Virus record (IMG/VR): IMGVR_UViG_3300021961_000732
Coordinates: 1-21,544 of that record
Source of the DNA: a virus
DNA length: 21,544 nt
Strand: one strand, 5' to 3'
Below, piece after piece: positions 1 to 8,400 of this stretch; positions within the stretch are counted from its first letter, which is position 1, and every line of letters starts with the position of its first letter. The notes under the pieces are model-generated. The model did not search any database. It was not told where the DNA came from and worked only from the letters and a program-made list of their open reading frames with translations. The translations under genes and the position numbers were made by a program.

Positions 1-366
1 TGCTTTAGCATCATTTGAAGGCTTCTTTTCACGGTCAATAATGGTCTTTGTGAGCAGGTCGCAAGTGGGACATGCACATGATTTAACCATGGTTGGTTTC
101 CCCCCGACTCCCTGTTTCTTTGAGCGTTTGCGGCGCGTAGCGCGCTCCTTCTCCGCCGCGCTCATAGAGCCTGCCGTTTTAGGCGTTTTGGATGATACCT
201 TCTTTTTGGGTCGGCACTTTGGATAACCCTTGCTGTCGGTTTTCGCCTCACTGCGGCCACAGGGAGGGTGTTCTCCTTTCTTGTTCTTACGGGAAACATC
301 AACCCATTCCTCTTCAAACCAACGCCTCAAGTCTTTGAGGATGATAGAGGATGGACGCGTAATCAT
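1..366 (-). CDS. Lysine-rich CGR/YPKC-motif protein (DUF5872-like), 3' end off the window
   Basis: The frame is open from an ATG at 366 to position 1 (122 codons) with no stop, so the C-terminus lies beyond the left edge. The start ATG overlaps the stop of the preceding gene in an ATGA junction, suggesting translational coupling. Visible features in order are WFEEEWVDVSRK (about residues 16-27), PPCGRSEAK (35-43), KGYPKCRPKKKVSSKTPKT (46-64), a basic helix rich in Lys/Arg, GGKPT, then a cysteine cluster SCACPTC near residues 96-102. The CGR, YPKC, TPKT and MS..E order matches short basic proteins of unknown function that are common in aquatic viruses and often annotated DUF5872; that name is from memory. 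The CxCxxC cluster could bind a metal, which is inference. The basic character suggests nucleic acid binding, but no activity can be assigned. Confidence 0.75.
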   Translation of the reverse strand, partial: MITRPSSIILKDLRRWFEEEWVDVSRKNKKGEHPPCGRSEAKTDSKGYPKCRPKKKVSSKTPKTAGSMSAAEKERATRRKRSKKQGVGGKPTMVKSCACPTCDLLTKTIIDREKKPSNDAKA

Positions 367-587
367 TTTTTCTTCCCCTTCTTTTTCCATCCTCCGCCTT
401 TCGATTTATACCACTTGGCGGCCCAACCGTTTGCATAGGCTGATGGATAAACCTTGAATTTGGATCGGGCCTTGGACTTTGCCTCCGCCCACAGGGAGGG
501 GTTGGTCGGTGCGTTTTCGCCTTTGTCATCGGACTTGGCTATGTCGTGTTGGATAATCCACCACGCTTGATTAAATGCTTCAGTCAC
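363..587 (-). CDS. Small Lys/Trp-rich viral protein with KVYPSAYANGW motif
   Basis: A 74-aa basic protein beginning at a GTG codon. GGAG sits eight bases upstream of that codon (599-596), and the only nearby ATG leads straight to a stop. The second half reads ARSKFKVYPSAYANGW and then KWYKSKGGGW before a run of lysines. This motif recurs in small uncharacterised proteins of cyanophages, other marine phages and large DNA viruses; I know of no function for it. The N-terminal half contains WWIIQHDI and NPSLWAEAKSKA and looks helical. It is followed immediately, with an ATGA overlap, by the CGR/YPKC-motif gene, and in other viruses I recall these two small basic families occurring near each other. 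A nucleic-acid or packaging role is only a guess. Confidence 0.75.
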   Translation of the reverse strand: MTEAFNQAWWIIQHDIAKSDDKGENAPTNPSLWAEAKSKARSKFKVYPSAYANGWAAKWYKSKGGGWKKKGKKK

Positions 588-595
588 CCTTGTCT

Positions 596-599
596 CTCC
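596..599 (-). promoter_or_regulatory. Shine-Dalgarno site supporting the GTG start at 587
   Basis: GGAG lies eight bases before the GTG at 587-585. It decides the start of the 74-aa gene, because the ATG overlapping this site opens only a five-codon frame. Confidence 0.55.
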
Positions 600-634
600 A
601 TTAAACGCCTTTGTAAAGCCCTATCTTTTTCACC

Positions 635-775
635 TCAATACGGTTTGCTCCATCGGCCTGCTTCATCTATTTTGCAGGTAACACAACGGTCGCCCATTTT
701 TGCCCCTTTGCATCCCCTACAAACAGTTGCGAATCTCACTTTATTGGGGAGGCGTTGTCGAACACGATGTTTCAA
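635..775 (-). CDS. Mini zinc-binding protein (CxxC-x8-CxxC)
   Basis: A very short frame ending at 635. I place the start at the TTG at 775, which overlaps the stop of the preceding gene in a TTGA junction and gives 46 aa. An ATG at 844 in the same frame would give 69 aa but would overlap the upstream zinc-ribbon gene by about 70 bases and has no ribosome binding site. A GTG at residue 13 of the short form is another possibility. The product is basic at the N-terminus and then carries CRGC, eight residues, CVTC, ending RWSKPY. Four cysteines with this spacing are typical of a small zinc-stabilised knuckle. Function is unknown; transcription- or replication-associated zinc mini-proteins are common at the ends of viral operons. 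The frame may be real with a different start. Confidence 0.5.
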   Translation of the reverse strand: MKHRVRQRLPNKVRFATVCRGCKGAKMGDRCVTCKIDEAGRWSKPY

Positions 776-960
776 AGTGTCATATCGGACTTTAAGCGTG
801 GCCGAACCCCCTTCCATACATGTAAGCACATAGGGCATTCCCATAAAAAAATTCGGTCACGACTTCCGCCGTAGAATCCGTTGATTCGCACAGCAAGAAC
901 AGGTTCTTTGCAGGAAGGACAGTCCTGCTCAACCTTGTTTTGATAATGTTTTGGCTTCAT
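772..960 (-). CDS. Small zinc-ribbon protein
   Basis: A 62-aa protein starting at the ATG at 960, four bases after the stop of the 388-aa gene. An upstream in-frame ATG at 981 would overlap that gene; I prefer 960 because a GGATGA stretch lies at ribosome-binding distance. Two cysteine pairs, CPSC (about residues 14-17) and CPMC (about 42-45), are separated by a segment containing AVRINGFYGGSRDRIFLWE. This is the layout of a C4 zinc ribbon, as in TFIIS-like, Ogr-like and many stand-alone phage zinc-ribbon proteins. The basic C-terminus VRPRLKSDM could contact nucleic acid. No specific target can be inferred. It is followed at once by another CxxC mini-protein. Confidence 0.7.
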   Translation of the reverse strand: MKPKHYQNKVEQDCPSCKEPVLAVRINGFYGGSRDRIFLWECPMCLHVWKGVRPRLKSDMTL

Positions 961-964
961 GTTA

Positions 965-2131
965 TCATCCGTGACACGCATGGGTGTAAGTTATGACATA
1001 ATGTGTAAGGTTGAGGGGGTTAAGAGGAGGGGTGGGGAGAGGGTATGTTGCAGGGTCGGTGATGGTAATTTGAGTTGGAGAAACGGTGTAATCTATCCCT
1101 TGAACCAATTGATGACGATCACCGCCCAAAGTGTTATTGTGCATGTAAATGTCAACGAGATATACCGTATTATCGTCTTCGGAGGCCAAAGGTGCAAACA
1201 ACAGTGATGTTGGCCCCCCCGCACCATAGGTCAAAACGCCGCCAGGAATAGATGCGTAAGTCCCCATTTTTGTAGAGGTTCGATGAACAGGTGTGATTTG
1301 ATATGTCCCCCCACCGCCAGGTATCGGGCTGTCTCCTTGATCGCTGTTAAAAAACAAATGAACCTGCCCGTCGCCTTGCGTTCCCCCCCCGTGAAATCCA
1401 GTGGGATCACGAGCAAACAAAACACCCATGTTTGAAATTGGGAAATCGGCGGCGTTGAATCCCGCCACGAAGTCATTCCGCAAATTTGAATCTGTTCCAT
1501 CGGAATGAACCGTTTTAGCAAGAGGGAGGGGGCCTGCTCGAAAGAAAGAACGCTTATCCTCAATTGCTAAGACGACAGGCGTTGATGGCCCTTTGCCAAC
1601 ACGAACCGATGCCAAAACAACTGATTGCCTGTTCAAGTGAGCGGAGGGCGACGAAGGATAAAGCCCCGATGAAGTGTCCACAAATGAACCAAAGACGATA
1701 CCGACATTGTTTGGCAAACGGGGGTCAACATAAATCAGCATGATTGCTTCATCATTTGCACCAGCAGGATTTGTGATGGCAGTTGATGAATGGGTGTTGT
1801 GAAGGTTTGCCGTGTTTGTTCCCAAGTTGTAGGTCGTCTGCGAAAGTGAGAAAAACATACCATCCAAACACACGGTTCCTGCATCAACAATGACACTGCT
1901 GGTTGAACCAAGCGACCCGCTCAATCGAACAGTGCAATTGCCAGTCAAAGTGTCGTTTCGTGTGGTGCTGTCGTAGGCGTTCAAGGTGACTGGGACAATC
2001 CCATTCAACATACCCCTCTCAAGGAAATTTGACAGCGTAGGACTTGACAAAACATCCGAGTCCCGTAGGCCATCGTTTTGATACGAAGCAGGCGAATTGA
2101 GATGCCCTTCGGCAAGGTTTGAATTAGCCAT
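965..2131 (-). CDS. Putative tail tip or fibre protein, glycine-rich C-terminus
   Basis: A 388-aa protein. The start ATG at 2131 sits in a TGATG junction with the previous gene and has a strong GGAGG seven bases upstream; a TTG one codon earlier is in frame but less likely. I recognise no catalytic motif. The N-terminus (about 1-45) has LNSPASYQNDG and RDSDVLSSPTLSNFLERGML. A beta-rich middle (about 50-190) contains GTVCLDGMFFSL and then VVLASVRVGKG, reminiscent of baseplate or fibre domains that bury a ligand-like loop. The last 150 residues have repeated glycine loops (HGGGTQG, PGGGGTY, PGGVLTYGAGG), as in fibre tips. Its position as the last large gene of the tail module supports a role at the tip or in receptor contact. 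Two long G tracts in the coding strand are treated as a separate observation. Function is inferred from position. Confidence 0.6.
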   Translation of the reverse strand: MANSNLAEGHLNSPASYQNDGLRDSDVLSSPTLSNFLERGMLNGIVPVTLNAYDSTTRNDTLTGNCTVRLSGSLGSTSSVIVDAGTVCLDGMFFSLSQTTYNLGTNTANLHNTHSSTAITNPAGANDEAIMLIYVDPRLPNNVGIVFGSFVDTSSGLYPSSPSAHLNRQSVVLASVRVGKGPSTPVVLAIEDKRSFFRAGPLPLAKTVHSDGTDSNLRNDFVAGFNAADFPISNMGVLFARDPTGFHGGGTQGDGQVHLFFNSDQGDSPIPGGGGTYQITPVHRTSTKMGTYASIPGGVLTYGAGGPTSLLFAPLASEDDNTVYLVDIYMHNNTLGGDRHQLVQGIDYTVSPTQITITDPATYPLPTPPLNPLNLTHYVITYTHACHG

Positions 2132-2472
2132 CAACGAACCTCCATCAAAATGTCAACCCGAACCTCGGTGTTCTCGTCCATGTTGAAAGGAAGAAAAGTC
2201 CCACGATATGCAGGGGTGTCAAGTTGGTTTGCGCCGTGAATTGAAATCTCTCGGATTTGTGAAGCAGTGACCTGTTGCGTGTCAAAGAAAGCAGTGATTG
2301 AAAGAGTCCTGTCGTCAATTTTTTGGATGGTGGGGGTGACTGATAACTGGCTGTTGCCAATGCCTCCATCTCTCGACGAGGAATCGCCTCCTGTTGACCC
2401 AAGGCTCACCTTTGAAATGAGCGTCTTCATGTGGTCTGCCAAGGCCGCTTTCATTGAATCAAGAACAGGCAT
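2131..2472 (-). CDS. Small baseplate/fibre-adapter-like protein
   Basis: A 113-aa protein starting at the ATG at 2472 in a TGATG overlap with the hub gene, with GAGGTG five bases upstream of that ATG. The N-terminus (about 1-25) is a short helix, PVLDSMKAALADHMKTLI, followed by a serine/glycine linker with GGDSSSRDGG. The C-terminal 65 residues read QLSVTPTIQ, then TLSITAFFDTQQVTA, IREISIHG, YRGTFLPFNMDE and RVDILMEV. This beta pattern, with I-x-E-I-x-I-x-G, then R-x-x-F and a final alternating strand, resembles the N-terminal attachment domain of tail-collar or fibre proteins. I infer that it links the hub to the 388-aa protein encoded next. No database search supports this. Confidence 0.55.
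   Translation of the reverse strand: MPVLDSMKAALADHMKTLISKVSLGSTGGDSSSRDGGIGNSQLSVTPTIQKIDDRTLSITAFFDTQQVTASQIREISIHGANQLDTPAYRGTFLPFNMDENTEVRVDILMEVR
2139..2143 (-). promoter_or_regulatory. Shine-Dalgarno site (GGAGG) fixing the ATG at 2131
   Basis: GGAGG is seven bases upstream of the ATG at 2131-2129. It is inside the last codons of the 113-aa gene. It favours the ATG over the TTG that precedes it directly. Confidence 0.65.
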
Positions 2473-5400
2473 CACTTCACCTCAAAGAAACGGCTCTTTG
2501 ATTGCCCTATGGGTTTCCCCCTTTTATTGCTGTCCCTTGTGCCAATTTGACCCAAACCGCCACCATGCTTTGCACCAATGATGAAGTGTTGTGAGTTGTT
2601 ATGACGAACATAACGCTTGACAACGGCAATCACACGAACACTTCCATTTAACGCCAACTCATTCAACTCATTCTTCTTTTGTGATTCCGATTGGCGGGTT
2701 GGGTTGCTCGTTGCGGCTTGAATGTCCGACAACAGGCCCTCAATACCCTTTTCGTATTGAGCAACAATGAGGTTTGAGGTGGCCTTTGTATAGGAATGCG
2801 AGGCCTCAAACACTGCAAATCGCCCTTTCACGCCATGGATAGGGAGGTCAATTTCTATGATGTCGCCAGGATTTACGGATGTTGCCTTTAACAGCCCCTC
2901 GATTGAAACCAACGGCGCACCGTTTTCAGCACGACTCAACAAAGCCTTGGCGACCGTCAATGCTTCCTTCATTGTTTTGAGGCCTGGCACTTCTTTCTGC
3001 AAGGTTCGCACGAGATTGTCTTCTGCGTTTGACCCTGCCGCTTGACGCATTCTTTCCAAGTCTTTGACCACGACCTTGACGGTTTCATTTTCGGCCACTT
3101 GGTCGCCAATGATGATCACTTGATTTGGCGAGTCAAACATCCGACTTACACGAACCAGTTGCGCTCCACTATCACTTCCTATGCGGTTTTCCGTTTCATT
3201 GAACGCTTTCTCGGAATAAACCATCACGCCATTCTTCTCAACGACCAGTTGCCTCCCATCCACCTCCGTAAGACTCTTGATGACTTCCATGACATTCAAG
3301 CCTCGTGTGGGCCGTGAAACATAGGTCTTGCTATGTTGATTCATCAAGTGGAGAGCGGGATGAGCATCAAGTGTATTTAAAGTCTTGAATGTGTTTTGTG
3401 TGATTGAAGAAGACGGCATAGCCATGAAACCTGCCAAGGAACCTGCCGATTTGTCCAAAAGTTGTAGGGCGACATCGCTTGTTCTTAAGCCGATGGCCCC
3501 GTATTGTCCTGCGATCACATTCCCCAACTCAAACCCACTTTGAGACAACAACTCGCCTTCCGTGTTTCGGAACACAGCGAAGCGTTTGTTCTGCTTTTCT
3601 TTGATTTCCGAAACGCGCCACAAATGCCCTGCTGAATCGAAGAGGTATGGAGGGAAGAAAGAAGCGGAGAGATTTTGTCCATCAATTTGAATGAATGAGC
3701 GATTGTAGGCCTTCACCAAACCTTGACTTGAGCCATCGAACAAAATGAAGGGCGATTGGTTCACCATGATGAAATCAGTCGGGTCATAAGGAAGCAGACC
3801 TTTGAAATTCACAGTTGTTTTTGCCACAGCATCAATGCTTGAATCGTATCTACGCCATGTGTTGTTTTGGACTTTGGACAAAACCACGGAGTTGTCAATG
3901 AATGATGGAGCAGTGACATTTGCAGGGGTGTGAGAGATTGCATCCCGTAGTGTTCTCGCAGTGGTCGTATCAGTGCTGTCGGTTAAATAGAGGTCAACCC
4001 CCGAATCAAAATCAATGCTCGCTGTTGAACCTGCGTGAGAGATACCCTTTAACACATAACCATCAATGCTGGTGTAGGTGATGTAGCCCACCACGCCAAC
4101 AGCCATCAATTTGCCCGACGCTGGTAAGTCCAATCGGCGTTCAGCCAACAGCCCGACCGAGAGGTTACGGATGATGCGAACAGCAGGTATAGCGTCAAGC
4201 ATAGTTGAGGACTGTCGATATTCTCCTTCATCGGTTTGCTTGGCAAAGTCTCCTCCAACGCCTGTTCCATCAGCCGCATAACGAGACTCGGATTGATACA
4301 ATTTCTCGTCGCCCCCTGCATGGGTGATTTGTGAAAAGCGAGCGTCAATGTCCGAAACAATCTCGCCATCATTCTTACGAACCGCATCGGATTTGAAGTG
4401 CTGAAGCATGTTGCTGGTCGGAATCAAATGCCAAACCACATCATGCTCGTTTGCATCGGGCCATTCTATTTCAAAGGCCCCGTTTGCAGAAGAAATCAAG
4501 TCAACTTGATTCAAGGCACGATCAGCGTTGATTTCAAAGACTCCATATCGTTTGTCTCGTGTGAACGGTTGGAAGCCCAAGCCACCACTGTTTGAGGTTG
4601 AACACCTTGCGCCCAAAAGCCAGCCGTCCTGCATGAGATTTGATGCGAAACCATACATTTTCAGTGGTCGAACCAAGCGAACAGCGTAGTCCACATAACG
4701 ACGCTTAGGAATGGAGGCTTGAGCGATTGTTCCGCTTGCAGGTATGTCGCTTCCACGGCCCCCCTCTTCTGCTCGGTTGAGGTATGATTTTCGCAGAATA
4801 AACACGCCACCCCAAGCAGGAAGGTCGCCAGCACCTCGAACAGTCCAAACATCCTTGCCGTGAGTCATGGCATCAACACGAACCGAATCCCCGCTCACGG
4901 TGATTGCACCTTTTGTTGCATTGGTGTCGGGCGACCAAACAGGCTTTTGGTCGATGTTCACAACGGTATGAGAAACACTTCCACCTGTGGTTGTGAAGGC
5001 CTTGGTTGTGAATTGTGTGTTCATTGACCACGAGGGGAGGACGGGGTAAATTTGTCCGATTCCCAAATCGGTGTTTAGTGAAACAGCCTTGGTTGACAGG
5101 ACTTGATATTCGGTGTTCTTTGCATCCTTTCGCTCACTTTCAACCTCCATCACAAGCCCCAAACGAGGTTGACCTTTGGATTGAAGGTGGCGTTGTTCAC
5201 TGATTTCGGATAGAGGAATAGGGGCAACAGACTGGACTGTTCCGCTTGATTCCGAGCCAATACCCCAACCAGTGACAGGGTAGTGGTCGTTGGCAGTTGA
5301 ATAATGCACTGAAGCGGCATTCGTCTTGAGAGCATTTCCTTTGAGGGTAAAGAAATCGGCACTTGCGCCAAAGTCTCCCGAAGACTTGGCTAAAGCCATT

Positions 5401-8400
5401 GGTGACTCGGATTGCGGGTAGGATGTAGAACCTTTGAATTGAACGAGGTCAATGTGCGGATCTAAACCCTTGTTTTTGGGAATCATGTCCAAACTCTCGT
5501 TGATTGCGTAAGGATGCGGTGAAACCAAAGTGAAACCGTATTTTCTTGCCAAATATCCCTCAACGGCTCTCTTTTCATCAGTCGTAAGCCCACGGTCATA
5601 TTGAATGACTTCAGCAATTTTGCCGTTAAGGAAAAATGATGACGGGACATTCCCCACCGTATATTCTCCATTATCGGCTTTCCAAAAATTGCCTGTCGCC
5701 GTATAATTTCCTGCCCCTTTCAAATCAAGAGTCACTGTTGCACTGCTTCCTGCTCCATCACCTCCTGTGATAGAGGCAGTGACCAATTCGGGTTGCCCAC
5801 CCACTGCGCTGTTTGTTGCTGAACTTACCGTTGTCCATGTGGTATCGCTACCTGCCCACCACTGCCATTGGTTGTTTGAGTCCATTCGGATATAAAGATT
5901 GAATCCACTACGGGTAACTGGACTACTCGCCCTTGATTCGATTATTCCATGAATTGCATTATCGTCCGAATCAGCCCAAGCAACTACGAAAGCCGTTATT
6001 TCAGCCGTGTTTAATTTCTCGCTGAAAGGCGTGAACAATTTATCATTTCCGTCACAATCAACAACAGGCATGTCGTTGACATAACTTGATGATTTGATGA
6101 AGGTTGGCTGTGCCGAAGCGGTGCTTTGACTGAAAACAAAACCATTATCCGATGAATCAACCCATTCCGAAATAGCGTCCCCATCATTGAGATTCAAGGA
6201 GTCTGCTTTTAACCAAAGCACAGGGCTTGAAACGGGAAGCGTTTCCGATCTTATATCATCCACGGAGACATCCCAATGGCCGCTTGCGTGAGCCATTGGA
6301 GAGAGCATACCGAATTCAGTGAGATTCAAACGCCTGCCGATGCCGATTTGTTCCTCATGTGAAAGAACGGGGGTGTTTGAAAGACGGCGAAGGCCGAAGA
6401 ACGGCGTGGCCTCGGTGGTGTGGCCCGACATCACGATGCCAACTGGGAGGTTGCGTTCAATGCCTGCATAATTCGCTGGCATGTTCCAATCAGCACCATA
6501 CGCTGTGGCATCGGGGATGAGGTTCATTGAATCGTGAATGCCGCCATCAAAGCGACCCTTGCCCTCAATCTTTTGAGCGTTTTGATTTTCAGTGGGGTCG
6601 CCAGCGAGCATGTCCAGTGCGTCCGAGGCTGTCCTCGTCCCCCATGCTCGAATCGGCAGGTGGCGTGAATAATTGACCGTTGTTCTTGAGTCCATCAAGA
6701 AATAGAATTTCGTGGTAGCCTCTCCATCACTGTCTGTATCAACGGTCAAGCGAGAACCCTCCTGCAAGGGGTCTATACCGTCGCCTATGCCCTCTCCTCG
6801 TGTCAAACGCTCCGAACCACTGGTGGGCTTGATAATTCGCATAGTCCCTGCTGGTTCACGAATCGTGGTGTGGCCCATCAACACCGCACCAGCAGAACGC
6901 AATCCCTTGACATTCCCATGGCCGCCTGCATTCAAACCATTGAAGCCTTGATTTTGTAGCCATTGGACAGCATAAAGGCGTTCAAAGGCTTGAGCGTTCA
7001 CCGCCTGTCCTGCTGTGGTGTTTGGCGAATAATTCCGCAGAAGGATTTGCCGTGTGGCTGGATAGTTGGTAGAACGGGGCATCCCCGCCTCACGGTATCG
7101 GAAAGTCATGAAGTGTTCTCGGTTTGTTCCAAAGAAGGCGGGGTGTCCGTATTCTGCCAACCACGAACAAAGGAAAGCATCGGGAACACAACCAGTGTTT
7201 GTGTCGCTTTCCTTCAACAACCCCATGTCAAGACTTCCAGTGACCACATAATTTAAGCCGACACGAATAGGTGTAGCCGAAGCATTCAGCATTTCGGGAT
7301 CGTGTAAGAGCAAGGGAGGGACGGTGGCTAATTCAGTTGCACTACGAACAGCGATTGAGCCATGGGGTGAACCCGAAACATAGAGATTGCTTGCATCCGA
7401 AGTGATGATATTTGGTTGAGGTCGGCCACCGAAGAGGGTGCAATCACCAACCAAGAAACCGTTGACCATAAATTCATTCGCAACATTCCCCCTGTTGTTG
7501 AAAGTCAAAGCATCAGTGAGGGTAAGGTGTGTTGGCGTTGCTACGCCCGAAATCGTGGTGGTGCTTACCGTTGCTTGTGAAACACTTTGATTGCTTCCCT
7601 CGACTTTCGCATGTTCTTGACCTGGCGCAATCAAATAATCAACATTCTTTCTTGGAGTCGTAGAAGAATAGTTGCGTTTGTGATTATCAAGACGAGATCC
7701 GCCGATTTCCTCTTGAGGCAAACCGTCGCTTGAGAATGAACCCGTTGCTTCATCATACCCCGAAGTGCCTTTCAAATCCAAGGTGTCAAGGTCATAGCGA
7801 GTTGTTGAGTTGGTCGATGCCCCCGAACCAAATCCGAAATGCTTGTGTTCACTTTTCGTTTCAAACATGAGGCTATACGACGAACCGAAAGAACGGTGTA
7901 GTTGTCGTCGCAGGTTCATTGGAGTCCCACGATGCCCGATAGGAGAGACAAATGAATGCCCCTGCCGTCCAAAGCGGATTCGATGATGCGGATATAACTC
8001 TCCTGTCGCAGTGCCGTTGTTTGTCTGTTTCAACACCGAACCTCGCTCGGTGTGGTCGCTGATTTTGTGAGCAGTGAAGAAGCGTGTAGTCCCACTTGGT
8101 TGACTCCCTGCGGTGATGTTTGAATCAATTCCTGTCAAGGACATGCTCGGATGCAGAATACGCTTGCAGTGGAAAATCAACATCCGATCATGCGTGTCAA
8201 ATTGAGATGCCTCATTGGATGCCTCGGCCACACCCGCTTTCCTTGGGTCGGGGGGAGAAAGACCGCCCATGCCCCATGAAAGGTTTGACCACGCTTGCAC
8301 ACGGTCATGCCCCGACCGAACAAAAATTTCGCCAGGTATCTGCGTTTCATCGGGCAGTTGAATTTGTAAGTTGGGAGAGAAAGTGTCGTTGGGAGAGGAC

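Noticed and set aside
314-529. A 71-codon minus-strand frame overlapping the YPSAYANGW gene
   Set aside because: It is out of frame with two better-supported genes over its entire length and shows no motif.
588-634. Possible terminator or promoter in the largest gap between the small genes
   Set aside because: The 47 bases contain no inverted repeat followed by a T run and no clear TATA or -10/-35 pair. They do contain the ribosome binding site of the next gene.
546-833. A 95-codon plus-strand frame over the small genes
   Set aside because: It covers three minus-strand genes that have ribosome binding sites and Cys or Lys motifs. The plus-strand product has no recognisable feature.
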